The translations under genes and the position numbers were made by a program. A stretch of 64,000 nucleotides of DNA, from the NCBI RefSeq assembly GCF_945859685.1, contig NC_079147.1, positions 93,488,315 through 93,552,314 on the forward strand, given 5' to 3'. The notes below the pieces were generated by a model. That model was not told the origin of the DNA, did no database searches, and worked only from the letters and a program-made list of their open reading frames with translations. Positions 22,237 through 35,034 of this stretch are shown in pieces. This DNA is from Eupeodes corollae. Its lineage: Eukaryota > Arthropoda > Insecta > Diptera > Syrphidae. Within the stretch, counting starts at the first letter, position 1. Each line of letters starts with the position of its first letter.

Positions 22237-25194
22237 TGTTAAATTACATTGAAATTAAGAGAATTTATAATTTCACATAATAAACATTATTTGTTAAAAG
22301 ATTTTGAACTTTGCGCCCTATCTACCTCATTTATAAGCGTAACTGTCACAAGTTATTTACTAAAAACTTTTTTTTACACTTATTTCTTACAAACTTGAAT
22401 ACAAATAATAAAACATTTTAAATTTAATTCTTTTGTATTGATTTTTGCTTAACATCAACTGCAAGGATCAACTGTTTTCAGATCCGTCGCCTTTAAATCC
22501 CAAACAAGTAATTTTGTATACCAGCTTCGTTCATTGTCGTCTTCGTTCGTAAATAATAATTTCATTGTAATAAAGAGTAACGGTAGCAGAAAATCAGTCA
22601 TAAAGTACATTATGTTTTTTAAAATGCCCATGTTTGCTGTTACCCTACCGTTCCCAGTAAATAGTAATATGACAAATAACGTAAGCCACAGCAAAGCGTG
22701 GCCAGGTAAGCTAGTAATCCTCTTCCAAATAATTTTGTTTTGTCAACATGCTTCTAGACCCCACAGCATATGGGACTAGGAACTTTAAGTAAATTCAAAA
22801 TTACTTCAAAAATCTCTCAAAGGAAAATGCGAGTCATCTTCTTTTGTTTGTTTTGTTTTCTTCAAAGCACCTAGACAATATCAAACTTATAAAAGTTAAG
22901 TACTTAAAAATATGCTCTGAATTATTTATTATGCATGCCACAATTTTATTTCATTCTTTTCAAAATTATCTTCTACTTCACATATCTACAGTCCTATTAA
23001 TTAGTCCCACTCTTAAGAACATTCATTAACACTTCGATGAATGACTATTGATTGAGACTATCTACTCGAAAAAGGCCCTTTCGACTCTATGTGAAGGGTA
23101 TAGTTAAAGTTTTTTCCCTTGGGGGAGCATAAAATATCCACAATAAGACACGAACATTATTTAGACCCCACTCAAAGTCCATCCAAAAACTTGTGACAAA
23201 GTGCTGAAGCCCGGTGAGTAATTAAAAGGATCTCAGCTAATCCACATTACTTAGGTATACTATAAACAGCCCTCTTTCAGTTTCAACTTGACCAAAGTCC
23301 ATTTATTATACAAAGACACGAATATTGAATCCCAAAATGCACTGCTAATAACAAAAAACCCCTTTCCACCACTTCTAACATATGATTTCTGAATTTTGAT
23401 GAATGTACCTCGATACGTATTTTCATATATTTGTACTGAATGGGGTGAATTGTTTGAATTTTATTTCTCCCCTAAACAACCGACACATTCCTTCTTTGTT
23501 CCCCTATATTCCATACCCAAGGAATATTTGTTAGAATGGTTGGCATTTCTTAGTTAACTATGTGAGGCAACAACAGTTTCAGAAGCCATTTTCTTTAGAT
23601 TTGTTTGAATTGAAAAAGAAATGTGTAATCCCGATGCCTGTTTAAAGGTTTCTTAAATGCCCTAGCATCACATACTCGAGCTCGAACTAAGTGAGGGTTG
23701 GTGGGTATACGTATGCTGTGCGATGGGTAGGTGTCGGCTTTAGAGTAACCTTCGTCAAAATGCTGACAGGTTTTCAAGACGTTCTCACCCGAATTCAGTT
23801 TTTTTTTGTGTTGTGTTTCGTTTCTGTTTCATCTAGGCTGACTCTACCATCATTTAAATTGTGATGAAGAGGAAAATGGTTGCTTTAGGTTTGTCGGTCT
23901 TTTGTTAGAATAACTTAAACCATATATAGCGGCTTAAATAGTTGACCTGCTTTGTAAGATGTGTCTGCATTTTTTTGTTACATATTTAATTTGTATATAC
24001 CTATACATAAGCTACGCTTCAAGTATGAACGCTAACTGTATTCTTGAGTATAACTGAGTAAATTATTCAAGTAATTTAAAAAATGTTTTCAAAATAAACA
24101 AAAAAATGTCTTTTAAAAGAAGGCCTTTTGTTAATTTATCTTAAAAAATTTTCTAGTGTTTTTTAGTTTCGATCTGTTAAATTTTGTTCCCATCAACGTG
24201 TTTTATGATACGAGCTTAAATAATCATTGATTAAATATCACCCACTGTAATCAAACCTTTAAGCTTCCACACATTAAAACATAACTATTTTCTAGATTAA
24301 TAATATCATAAGTAAAAATTCTTATTAGAGAATTAAAATTTTTGTAAGATCAGTAAGAATTTTAATAGGATGTTGGCTAAATCGGCGTACAATTGCAACC
24401 ATTTTTCAAAACATCAAAATAGAAATGCAAAATTTTACCTTGTCAATATTTTCGATCATAGAAAATTTGATTTTATATTTCATTATACATCCAACTTTCC
24501 CAAAATAGTCAAAGAAAGATTAGTCATCATGAAACTTCGGAAATTATCGAAATATTTCAAATAAAATCAAAAATCGAATTTTTTCCAAAAACTTTAATTT
24601 TTAATTCAAGAGCCTAAAGTGTACGCCAGAAATTTGGTTTGGGTTTCAGCAATTTAGTAAATAATTTATAAGAATTATCTTAGGATATTTAAATGGCCTA
24701 CAATTAGATACTTTGGAAAATAGCAGCTACAAATCAATTTTAACTCTTCCGAGTTTGACACGATGACACTAACAGTTTCTCATTCGTCCCCGTTTGTTGA
24801 TATTTCTAAAATATTTATTACTATTTTAAGTCAATTTGTGTTTTTGTTTTAAAGTTATTTAAGTCAAAACCCTTATTATATCAATTTTTTTTTCATTTTT
24901 TTTTTAGAAAAAAAAGTTGTCCATCGGACATATTCGACTGGAAAATTAGTTCGTAAACTTCGTATCACATGGATAGGGACAAGCTTTTATCATTTTTTGT
25001 TTGCCGGTCAAATTTGAAATAAAAGAGATATGTATGTATTAAATTTATATTGCAAGCAAACATTTTTGGATTAAGTTTATAAATACAAGTTTTATGACGA
25101 TTTTTCAAAGGAAGGTCATAAAAATAACTGTTTTTTGTGTCACATTGATACTAGCAAGATCTAAATTTACCTGTAAGGCCCTTTAAAGTAAAGG
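22237..25194. other. Intergenic AT-rich DNA, no gene seen
   Basis: No recognisable gene or transposon protein. A minus-strand frame at 22455-22694 begins with a hydrophobic stretch but has no family resemblance. Confidence 0.4.
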
Positions 25195-25199
25195 AAATA

Positions 25200-25835
25200 A
25201 AAAAACATTATGTTTTAGATAAAAACTGGTTTTATTGAATGGATGAAAATAATATTTAGTAATGTCTGCTGCCTCCTGATTTCTGAATTACTTGAAGTAA
25301 CCTTTCGTATATGGATTCATAGAGTTCTGGCTCGGACCCGTTTTATAGCTTCAATAATCTTTTCAGTTTTTTTTGGTATTGCCAACCTCCTTTGTAAACT
25401 TTTCTTGAAAGCCATCCGCGCCCGTTTGCTATAATGTACAGGTCAGGAGGACATGGGAGCTATTGTAATTGGTTCACATTTTGAGAATGAATCCAGTCTT
25501 ATATTGTCCGTGCGGTATGTCTTGGTACGTTATCTTGTTGCAAAGAAAAACTCGTTCCAGAATCGATTTTTAAGTGATTGCGGAAATTTTAGAGCTTTGA
25601 AAATCCAGCTACAATGTCTCGTAATACCACCTCTTTTGCTGTGCTGTTTTTCAAGACATATATTTCTCCCTTTCTTAAATCATGAAAATAGCAGCTATGT
25701 CCGTGGATCCGTTCAAATTAATTTTTCGTTTGATCCCGGCAAGATCTTATTTGACCTAGTTCGTCCTTGGTTAGACCTTTACCTATACCCATACTTCTTG
25801 TGTATTCTTTTCTCTGATAGAAAATATTCTATTAA
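25200..25835 (-). pseudogene. Decayed Tc1-type transposase
   Basis: On the minus strand: LTKDELGQIRS near 25760 (start of the N-terminal helix-turn-helix). After a large internal deletion come LQQDNVPRHTARTI-DWIHSQNV near 25560-25480 (the DxxxxHT catalytic block with its second Asp), RKVYKGGWQYQKK, ELYESIYERLLQVIQKSGG and a stop. This matches Tc1 transposases (QQDNxPxHTA..; P-SLYEsm..RLqaVIkakGG). Stops and frameshifts are numerous. The element abuts the SINE at 25865. Confidence 0.8.
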
Positions 25836-25859
25836 GTAAATTTCGATCTTGTCCCCATT

Positions 25860-26110
25860 ATATAAATAAATAAATTGGGTTGCGCAACAGTACGTTTGAG
25901 AACTAGGGCCTAGTGACTGACAACTCTCAACCATTCCTGTGTGCGAGTAGGTACTGTTGTCAGGGATGTAAGGGACCTACAGTTTTTAAGCCCAATCCGA
26001 AATTTGAGAAAGCACTTTTTATGACAAGAATTACTCTTGGAGAATTTGTCTATTCCTCGCAAAAGGCAGTACCCGTGAAAAAAAACTTTATATGTCATAG
26101 TCCAATACAC
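25860..26110 (-). repeat. tRNA-derived SINE copy with TAAA tail
   Basis: Begins with the tail ATAAATAAATAAATTGGGT and carries CAACAGTACG, GAACTAGGGCCTAGTGAC, CAACTCTCAACCATTCCTGTG, CAGGGATG-AAGGGACCTACAG, GAGAAAGCACTTTTTATGAC and GAATTACTCTTGGAGAATTTGTC. The promoter end (B box) is mostly lost, and the sequence runs into the module at 26105. Confidence 0.85.
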
Positions 26111-26500
26111 TTTTTTTGTAAATTCATTTTTATTAATTCAATCTTAATCCTATCTTTAAGATAGACAAAAATTCATAAAACTAGCTTTAGTAACCATAAC
26201 TTACAACTAACTTAATGGTCCCATACGGACACTTTAAGTTAATCAATTATACTAAATTCTAATGCCTTTCGGCCATAAGAACAATTTTACTGTAATTCAT
26301 TTATATATTTTTGAATTTATTAGAAAATTTGAAGAAAAAAAACTAATATCGATATCCTTTTTTGATTTTACTTAAATACTACTTAAAATAAGGTCCTTAA
26401 TAAATAACTTAAAGCTAACTTAAACTACCTATTCTACCTATAAACTACTTAAAACTAAAACAACCATAAGATAGCAGCAAATCTTACTATCTACATTTTT
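26105..26500. repeat. SINE-adjacent ~400-bp module, copy 1
   Basis: Homologous to 33285-33640 in the same orientation: ACACTTTTTTT, AATTCATTTTTATT, CATAACTTACAACT-ACTTA, CGGACACT-TAAGTTAA-CAAT, TAATGCCTTTCGG, ACTTAAACTACCTATTCTACC and AGCAGCAAATCT. In both places it joins a SINE at the same relative point. The T-run at the junction could be the reverse of a poly(A) tail, which would make this a LINE 3' UTR on the minus strand. Confidence 0.7.
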
Positions 26501-26569
26501 TTGTTTTTTTTTTTTTATATTTTTTTATTTTTTTATCCTTTTTTTTGGATTTATTTTCTATTTATTTTT

Positions 26570-27590
26570 GTGTCACCATATCTATTCTACTTAAAACTAA
26601 ACCCTTAAACTATAAAACAAGTATGTAAGCCTTCCAAGGCTTAAGACCCCATCCCGATAACCAGCTATCAAGTGCCGATTGAAGCCACCAAAACTGGTTC
26701 TCCAGTTCGGTCTCGTTCGGACACAGCCCTGTTGAACCGAAGGAGCTCTGCTACGCCTTGTGCCATGACGTCCCGATTGTACAGGAGTCGTCTATCCACG
26801 GTACTTCGTCTGATGTGGTAGATTAGCGGAACTGAAAATCTATCCTGTTTCAGACCACATCTATCTAACAAGAGGAATGCCTCTAGTGGAATGAAACCGC
26901 TCAAGCGTGCCCTCTCTAAATACTCATCGTCGTTCGGATAGAACGAGTCTTATCACGAAATTGTCAATCCTGTTGATTCGAGCCCCGTTGTATAGGACCT
27001 CGTTGGAATGGTAATGTACATGAGACGATTGGGCTTTTCGATATAAGCCGGTACAGCGTCGTAAACACTTCCACTCAAACAACCGAAACTTCTCCATCTG
27101 GGAAGGAGCAACGTTAGACCACAAAGGACAACCATAAACGATCATCGGCCGTATGAGGGCCATGTAGCAAATTACCTTCACTCTGGGGTCAAGCCGACGC
27201 GACTGCTAAAAAACAGCCGTTTCGTCAGAGCGAAGGCTCCTCTGGCCCTGGTCAGTGCAGCATTTATGTGTCTGTCGAAATATAAATACTGATCTAACCA
27301 GATACCTAGGTACTTCACTCCACTTTTGCTCGCTAATGGCTGCCCGTGAAGATCAACGATAACCATCTTGCTCCAATTCTGTCACGTATAGTTTAGGGTC
27401 CTAGCCAATCGAGTCCAGATCAGAATTGTCTCCGACTTTTGGATATTTATTTTCAGTTTCCAGTCTTCGCAATATCGCTGAATCTAGTCGAAATCACGCT
27501 GCAAGAGAATTCTAATAACCTCAACCTTTCGGGCCGTTCTGTACGCAATAAGATCGTCGGCGTATATATCGGCTTGCAATATTTATTTAA
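26570..27590 (-). mobile_element. Jockey-superfamily LINE, 3' part (family B)
   Basis: Minus-strand frames in order: an RT segment at 27366-27178 (VKYLGIWLDQYLYFDRHI, then TRARGAFALTKRLFF), 27181-26924 (KVICYMALIRPMIVYGCPLW, then FEWKCLRRCTGLYR, GARINRIDNFVIRL) and 26904-26668 (RLSGFIPLEAFLLLDRCGL, then RDVMAQGVAELLRFNRAVSERDRT). This is the thumb and C-terminal region of a Jockey-like ORF2. It is broken by frameshifts; 27400-27590 holds further degraded RT (palm) sequence. A 3' UTR and T-rich stretch lie to the left (26500-26640). A second, shorter copy is at 35035-35405. Confidence 0.85.
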
Positions 27591-27599
27591 TACATAACT

Positions 27600-28440
27600 C
27601 ATGCATTCCACATTTGGGTTTTTCCAGAGTCTAAAAAAAGTTACTTTTCGAATGATACAGTTATTTATCATTATTTGAAATTCGCGAAATGTTCGAGATG
27701 ACAAACTGTTGGTTAAATTCTTTTCTTTTAATATGTATGTATATACCAATAAGGTAAAACGTCAATGTATGTAAAGGTTGGTTACATTTTAAGGGACGAT
27801 GTTGAATGTAAACCACACCTAAGATTCAAGTTTTCTTCTACATTTAATTTGACATTTCTTAATTCCAGACTAACTCAATGTAAACCATGAAAATATGCAT
27901 CGATGCATCGCTATCTGCAGCCAAATTCGATTTCCCAAAAACATATATCAGTTGCCCATCCGCAGCTGTTTTATTTTATTTTTAAGTTGGTAGACTTGTC
28001 TATCTGTCAGACAATAAAACAAAACAAGCGTAGAAGTCTAGCAAGGCCTCTGTTTCCTTCTTTTAAATAAATCATGTATAATTTTAAATAAATGCTAATT
28101 TACCATTTTTTGATTTTCGATTTGTGAAGATTTTTAAATCTCGAATTTTCTTAGCTGTCAGATTCACAAATTTCACTCCACTCTAAAGAATTGAATTGAT
28201 TTGTGCGTTTCAATATTAATTCAAAATAAACTTAAATAAAAGAACGAGTTGTCCGATTATCCGAGTTACCATCCTAAGAAATTCAATTGTTCTCCGATCG
28301 AGTATCGATACCCAAAAAAATGCCAATTTTTTATCCGCAGCCAGATTTTAGTTTAAGTTTTATCCGCAGCTGCGTGTTGTACAAGGAAGCTCCAAATTCG
28401 GATACGGATAGCTGTCCATATGAGCTGGCGGTATCAGCCA
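27600..28440. other. AT-rich DNA, no gene seen
   Basis: No coding signal recognised. GTTTTATT at 27968 and AATAAAAC at 28011 form a short inverted repeat, which might be the terminus of a small element. Confidence 0.35.
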
Positions 28441-28444
28441 TATC

Positions 28445-28650
28445 TTTCCCCAAAATGTGGGCGGCTCGGCAGTTATTGTGAACAGTGTTCGCTATCGTGA
28501 GATAATAACGAACTTTGTATGGTCCGAATTGGAAGATGTGGATGTAGACGATATGTGGTTTCAACAAGAGGGTGCCATTTTCTACACAGCTAACGAAACA
28601 ATGGCTCTTTTGTTCAACAATACCCGTGTTTTTTTGGAATTCTTTAAATA
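28445..28650 (+). pseudogene. Mariner-type transposase fragment
   Basis: Positions 28480-28630 read VNSVRYREIITNFVW, then LEDVDVDDMWFQQEGAIFYT and ANETMALL. This is the block before and including the second catalytic Asp in insect mariner-like transposases (VTVNxxRYxxMIxxF...MWFQQDGATCHT..xTxxLL). The usual DGATCH is EGAIFY here, so the catalytic Asp is lost. The remainder is deleted. Confidence 0.85.
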
Positions 28651-29925
28651 TTAATATATTAGAAAATTACCAAGAAAACGCATCGGCAGTAGACAGATTT
28701 TTGCATTTAAAAATTGGTACAACTGAGAGAAGATCTGTCAGAATAATACTAAACAAAACACAAATAGAAGAATTTTTTATGAAATCAAAAGTTAAAATTA
28801 ACTTAGCAAAAAAATAACTAAAACTAATAAAATGAACAATTTTCAAGAAGAAATAGTAAGAAAACATCTGGAAACTGAAATTCTATTAAAAAAAGTTCAT
28901 TTAACAATTGCAGCTTTTGCGTGAATTGATGGAGTCCAGTGCCAGCGGGAATGAGTTCTATGCAGGAATGTTTTTTTAAGAACATACTAGACTCAATAGA
29001 AGATAATAAACATGCCACTGTAGAATCCTTCGTCCAGTTTTTTGTTATTTAATTGATTAATCATGTAGTTTATAAGCTAAAATTAGTTGTTTTTACCTTT
29101 TTCCTGTTTTCTTTTTGTTTTCCATTTCACACTTGGAGGTCGATTTCCAAGTTTTAACCAAACAATTTGACATAAAATAAAAACTTCTAGAAAGGGGTTT
29201 GGTCGTAGACTACTACATTAACATGTGGTGATGAAGCGAGCTTGAAAATCGCCTCAATTCTTTATATACCTGATAAGACCTGATAAACCTTTAGATAAAC
29301 ATAGTAAAACATAAATATCTTTAGTTAGTCCATTTTTACTAACAAAACTAAATAATATTAACAGTAATAGATTGGTTTTTTTCCCCAATGGAAAACACAT
29401 AATTCCAAATGCACAACTACTCAACGAACACAGCTATCGAGATACAAATGCAATATCAATCGTACCAACATTTGAGAACGAAATCACATAAGATCCACTG
29501 GAGACTCGTATAAATGTCAAAAACCCACCCGTAATAAAATTCAACTTTAACATTTATCGGTAGTATTCATACTACGGATATTGTTTTTGCTATTCGTTTA
29601 AAATCCTACTATACTATTGATAGATTTTTCAACAAAACACGTTTAATTTCTATGGCCGTGTTGTCTAACGTGTTTGCAATGTCGATTTGCTCCAAGATCA
29701 TAAATGATTTGACGCCGTTGAGATGTACGTTGAAATTCCAGCAACAATTCAAGGATGAGATAATTCGGCACGTATTACGCTTTAGCTTCATCAATTGCGT
29801 ACATGCATGATTGAACAATGTCAATATTATCATATTCAGAAGAAATACCAATAATTTCCTACACAATTTTAGTTTTATTCAAAATCAATAGTGGCCCTTA
29901 AAATTTAACCGCCCTTTATAATGTC
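28651..29925. other. Unassigned DNA with short unrecognised ORFs
   Basis: 28572-28817 (+) reads ASAVDRFLHLKIGTTERRS, and a small frame begins at 28831 (MNNFQEEIVRKHLETEILLK). They look protein-like in composition and could be transposon remnants, but I do not recognise them. Confidence 0.35.
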
Positions 29926-29929
29926 AATA

Positions 29930-30190
29930 TTTGATAAACATTTTGATTGAAGCAGATAGATTTGCTCGCTTGAGAGATATTTGGGGTTAACAAAATTATT
30001 AACTTTTTCTAATGTTGCTACTGCTTATTAAAAAGGGTATCGAACGTAAGATCGTGCGTATACACGGGCACATATAGAATCTCCATAAGAACTTTGATTA
30101 AGATACTTTTAAGTTAAAGTTAGAAATGCCAACATTTTCAATTCGACAAATCAATCCGATTACGATGACTTTTCATGAGAATTTATAAAG
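29930..30190 (+). repeat. Short relative of the repeat interrupted by the RTE
   Basis: Shares GAGATATTT-GGGTTAAC-AAAATT with 16907-16930, then a T-rich stretch and GCTACTGC. It ends CATTTTCAATTCGACAAATC and GATTACGATGACTTTTCATG, like the ends at 20762, 45680 and 47215. No RTE is present here. Confidence 0.5.
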
Positions 30191-33020
30191 CTGTAATAAA
30201 ACTAAAAAGCAAAAAGACAAGAAGCTCGTTGAATTGTTCTTTAGTTCTCGAAATCTTTAAAAATAAGGATTATTCCTAAGTTCCTAAGTTCTGTATCTTG
30301 AATGCAAAATATCTGCGAGCACTAAGACTTTCAACTGCCATTCGAGTGAATCTCGCTCGATTTTTCAGTTCCAACTTTAGATTCATGATTCAATCTTTCT
30401 GTATAGATAAATTTGAATAACGCAATAACTTCTTAAAAACAATACTCATTTTTAGGTCATTACCAGTCTCATTATCTGCATAAAAACCTTTTGGCCTAAA
30501 AATAAAGTACTATAACACTTTAGCCAATCTCAACATGTTTTTAATCAATCATCACCTTTGAAAGATTGCAAATGCATCGTGTATGAATAAAAAAATACCA
30601 AAAACAATTCAGGACATTCTTCTGTTTTATTTTTACCCTTTATTTATCAATATACTCGAAAGTATACGCATAGATATAAATGTATATAGATTTATGTGTA
30701 ATTTTTTTCATTTGTATCGCATTGTTATAATCCCCATCACCATCATCCACCCAAGGTAGAAATTTGTATCGCCCCGCACTTCGTATTGACATGAGAGCAC
30801 GGACAACATGCCAACTTTCAGGGCCGCAAAATTTATCATTCTTACCACCTACATAGACCGAACAGAGGCAGCATCAGCATCAGTACAATTATTATGCTAT
30901 ACGAGAGTTATAAGAGCTTCAAAGTTACCTTGTTTTTAAATTTAAGTTATTTCCTTTATTTTTGATTTTGATTTTGATTTGTTTTGTTTTCGTGATGGTG
31001 AAAAATCGATTTTCAATGAAACAAGAATCGATGATGGTGGTATCGTATCGTAAAGAGTATATAGAGGTGCCTTAACTGTAACCGTGGTTATAAGATGATG
31101 CTTTATTCACGGTGAGTGCCTCCGCATGGAAGTTGTATTGTTTGGCCTTAAGATACAATTTTTAAATCAAAATCACGGCGGATATTCGGTCTTCGGTAAT
31201 GAAAAATAAATTGTATTCTTTACTGAGTTTTGTTTATGCCTTTTACCTGTCATTTATACATTTGTGCAGGGGTTACTCTGTTACCCATCACTCAATAAGA
31301 CATCTGTCAAAATTTCTATGATGGTTGATGATATCCATCAAGAGCCATTTTAAAGATGTATACGTAAATGAAATGATTTTTTTCTTTTTATTTTAATGAA
31401 ATCCACTGTGTCCAGTTTTGTGTAACCTTTCACCTCTGACATCAGTGTTATTAATGTGCAGGCATTTGTTAACCACTTCGAATGGTCAATTTGTTATCAT
31501 TAAGGGCTCAGGGTGTGGAGATTTTGTATTAAAAAACGTTTAAGTCCATCGATTTGTGTTTTTTTAAAATCCATTTATCTGCCATTCTTTTGGTTTTAAA
31601 TTGGAATCTCTTTAGTGATTTATTGGGAGTTGCTCTGATGGTGTGGTGAAAAATTAGGTAAATGAGGCACATGATGGTGTATCTCTTTGGTCTTTGAGCT
31701 ATTAACTTTTAATACTTTTTCAAGTAGACAGACCTAGAAATTAGTTTACAGGTTACGCTGCGGGCCAATAGATCGAATAAGCTTCTCACAATATAAAATT
31801 CGGAGAAGGAAAACTCATAAAAGTCATATAATGATGGATTAAGCATTTTAATTGATTGATGTCATAGATATTTTAATAGTTTTGCTTACGTAAATTAGTG
31901 TGTAATTAAATTGAAAAATGATTAAAAAAAAATCATCGATTTATAAGCTTTAAGAAGTTTAAGAGACATTATCGGCTTTAATTACTGGCTCATTACATTA
32001 GAAGTCTTTTGAAATCATTATTAAAATCAAATGCATCTCATGCCTACACTAATAGCTTATAGGTTTGCTCAAAAGAATTAAAAGGTGTTGTTTTTATTCA
32101 GGGAAATTATAGCTTAAAAGTCTGCTATTAAAATCAGCAATTTAATGTTATGATTAATAGAATTGTTGTTTTGTATTTAGGAAACAAATTTGTTATTTGG
32201 TGTAAAAAATATTATGTTATCAGCAATTTAATGTTATGATTAATAGAATTGTTGTTTTGTATTTAGGAAACAAATTTGTTATTTGGTGTAAAAAATATTA
32301 TGTTAGAAACGCATCGTACAAGGGTGTTGTTAATGCGAAAATAATGTTGTGACTTGAGTTAGTACATTTGAGTAATACGTATTTTCATGATTATATGTTT
32401 TTTGTTTGCCAAATATGTAATTATTTTGTTTTCGTCCCGCAAATATTTTATAATTGCAAGATAATAATGATAAATCAAAGTTTTTTTTTAACGTAGTATT
32501 ATTTATTTTTTATATTTTAAAGGACAATTTAATACACTATAAGCCACCTCAAATCTAAGCGTTTGTTAAATTTCATTACCTAATTATTATAAACGAAAGG
32601 TATCTGGTAGACCGACTGACGAAAAAGTGGGCGTGAAAGTGGGTGGGTCTTACCAATTTACACCAATTTTTAGTTATTTCGATATATTCTTGTTGTTATA
32701 ATAAAAGTATATGGATACACCAGTAAACTACAAAGTGAGCATTAAGACCACATGAAGTAAAAATGTCTATGATCTTTAAATATGTATGGAATTGACATGA
32801 CTCCTCCTGTACTTGCGACCGTAAGCGATCTTAGGTTTCTTAAATTACTAAACGATCTTGACATTGGAAAATCTATTTTATCATATCCCATTTTCCCGAT
32901 TGCTCGCAATTCATTTATCATTATAAGTTTATTCATACAATCCTTTCAGAGTACGTCAAACATACCAACAAACAAGACCTTTAAGGAAATATAAAGTTAA
33001 CAATTATTGTTTTGCAGTGG
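30191..33020. other. Unassigned DNA, candidate non-coding/regulatory region
   Basis: The longest stretch downstream of Dfd with almost no recognisable transposon protein. 30730-31700 has a more balanced base composition. No ORF is convincing. Its lack of repeats makes it a place to look for conserved regulatory DNA, but nothing in it proves function. Confidence 0.35.
32133..32305 (+). repeat. Perfect 86-bp tandem duplication
   Basis: The segment starting CAGCAATTTAATGTTATGAT at 32135 is repeated exactly at 32221. The identity runs 87 bases including the shared AT at the junction. Only two copies are present and they are identical, so the duplication is recent or an assembly artefact. Confidence 0.95.
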
Positions 33021-33024
33021 GCTG

Positions 33025-33290
33025 GTGATAAAAAATAAATAAATTGGGTCGCGAAACAGTCCGTTGAAAACTAGGGCAGAGTGACTTATAACTCTTAACT
33101 ATTCCTGTGTATGAATACTGTTGTCAGCGATATAGGTGACGACAATTTTAAGCCGATTCTGAACGGCTTATTTGAGAGAGCACTTTTTTTAACAAGAATT
33201 ACTCTTGGAGAATTTGCCAATTCCTCGCATGGGGCATTCCCTGTAAAAAAAAATCTTAAGATGCCAGAGGCAGGGATTAAACCCAAGACA
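33025..33290 (-). repeat. tRNA-derived SINE copy
   Basis: Has the AAATAAATAAATTGGGTCGC tail, ACAGTCCGTTG, GTGACTTATAACTCTTAAC, GGCTTATTTGAGAGAGCAC and TTACTCTTGGAGAATTTGCC. It retains the reversed B box GGCAGGGATTAAACCCAAGAC at 33266-33286. It joins the module at 33285. Confidence 0.85.
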
Positions 33291-33690
33291 CACTTTTTTT
33301 TAATTCATTTTTATTCATTATTTCTTAAAATTACCTCAAAACAAGCTCAATTATCCATAACTTACAACTTACTTACTGGTCCTATTCGGACACTCTAAGT
33401 TAAGCAATAATACTTAATGCTAATGCCTTTCGGTCCTAAGATCTATTTTACTTCAATTCCATTCCATTTATTTTTCTATTCATTAGAAAATGTGAAAAAA
33501 ACTAATATTAATAATATTTTTTTTAAACTACTTAAAATTAGGATATTAAATAAAACTTAAAACTAACTTAAACTACCTATTCTACCTTTAAACTACAGCA
33601 GCAAATCTAACTATCTAACACTTTTTATTTTTATTTTTTCTTCTTTTTTCCATGTTTTTTTTAAATTATTTTTTTTTGTAATTAGTTTCA
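33285..33690. repeat. SINE-adjacent ~400-bp module, copy 2
   Basis: Second copy of the module at 26105-26500, again attached to the promoter end of a SINE through ACAC followed by a T-run. A T-rich spacer separates it from the LINE on the right. Confidence 0.7.
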
Positions 33691-33699
33691 GTTTCAGTT

Positions 33700-35010
33700 T
33701 TTTATTATAATACTCAGTAAGATACAATATATCTTAATTTAGAGCAAATATCAGTAGGTAGTACTTTCTATAGAATATAAAATATTATAAGTTGCATAAA
33801 TTGATAATTCATTTCATATTAAGTAAATAATTAGTTAATTAATTGATAACTTAAAGGAAATACAAATTGAATATCAAAATAAATTCTAAGAAAGGAAAAA
33901 TAAAAAAATTCAAGATTATGACACAATCATCAATGCATCAAGTCGCTTTATGAAATTTTTTTAACATTCTACTAAATTGAGTAGTGCAGATTACCATTTT
34001 TAAATGAGTTGGGAGAGAGTTCCATAGTCGAACAGCATGGACATACAACTGGCGCTCAGATAAGATTTCCACACCGATGAGATCGAGGGAATTGAATATC
34101 TGTTAAAAAGATATTCAGGTTGGCGAATTTGTATGATATTATGCAACAAGGTTAAAGTTTTGCATTTGAAGATCTTTTCGAGCGTCATATCATACATTGA
34201 CTTCGAATAACTAGATATGTGCTCACTTCTTCTTATTTCGAAGACCTACCGTGCTAGACTATTAAAAGCTACATTAAGTTAATTCTTATGTGCATAGTCA
34301 CAATTGCAATAGATTTCGCAACAAAAAAGTAAAATTGGAACTAACAACATCTTCGCCAATATCATTCGCGTTCTCAGCGGAATTATATGGTGGGAAGCCC
34401 CGAGTAATCGTAGACCTACATATACCTTTCCTAAAGTGAGTCTTATATGATTCCAGGAAACAGTACGATTTAATTTAAGTCGAAGGTTTTTTACAGAGTC
34501 GACAAACTCAATCAGGGTGTTGCTAATGTAAGCCACATCAGGGAAATAAGATGTATCTATGAGTGTTCTTGATATAACAAAGCATTTTGATTTTTTGGCA
34601 TTCAGACAAAAATCAGTTTGGTGAGACCATATTGCATTTTTTTGCAGATCATTATTTATTTCATAAATATCATTTTCAAGCATTCCAATAGAAAAACTGT
34701 TGTATATGTACATTGAGAAGAGCAAGAGACCCAGAATAGAACCCTGTTGAACACCTCTATGCACAGGAAGAGGAGAAGACAATATACTGTTTACAAAAAC
34801 AGATTGCGATCTTTTAGATAGGTATGAGTAAACTAATTTAGCTGATGACGATGAAAAATTAAATATTTTAAGGAGCTTTATGCATAATATATTTTTATTT
34901 ACCGTATCAAAAGCTTTTGAAAAATCTTAAAGAGTAAGTAGGGTTACTTTGTCATTATCAACTGCGCTTCTTATTCCTTCAGTAGCCCTAAAACCAGACT
35001 GATAAGAGCA
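33700..35010 (-). mobile_element. Jockey/CR1-like LINE, 3' half (family C)
   Basis: On the minus strand from about 35000: SYQSGFRATEGIRSAV, then a -LYDFSKAFDTVNKNIL-like palm segment, SPLPVHRGVQQGSILGLLLF (RT) and YINS-type YADD-proximal decay. Next come CLNAKKSKCFVISR, ISNTLIEFVDSVKNL and GLRLLGASHHIIPLRTRM. The tail includes YDMTLEKIFKCKTLTLLHNI and a terminal AT-rich UTR. The FADD/YADD box itself is deleted or mutated (a gap follows LFSMYI). Stops and frameshifts are present. Confidence 0.82.
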
Positions 35011-35034
35011 AATCAGTTTTTGTTATTTTTTTTT

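Noticed and set aside
22455..22694. Minus-strand ORF starting with a hydrophobic stretch (possible signal peptide)
   Set aside because: No family resemblance, no splice or promoter evidence, and hydrophobic runs are expected by chance in AT-rich DNA.
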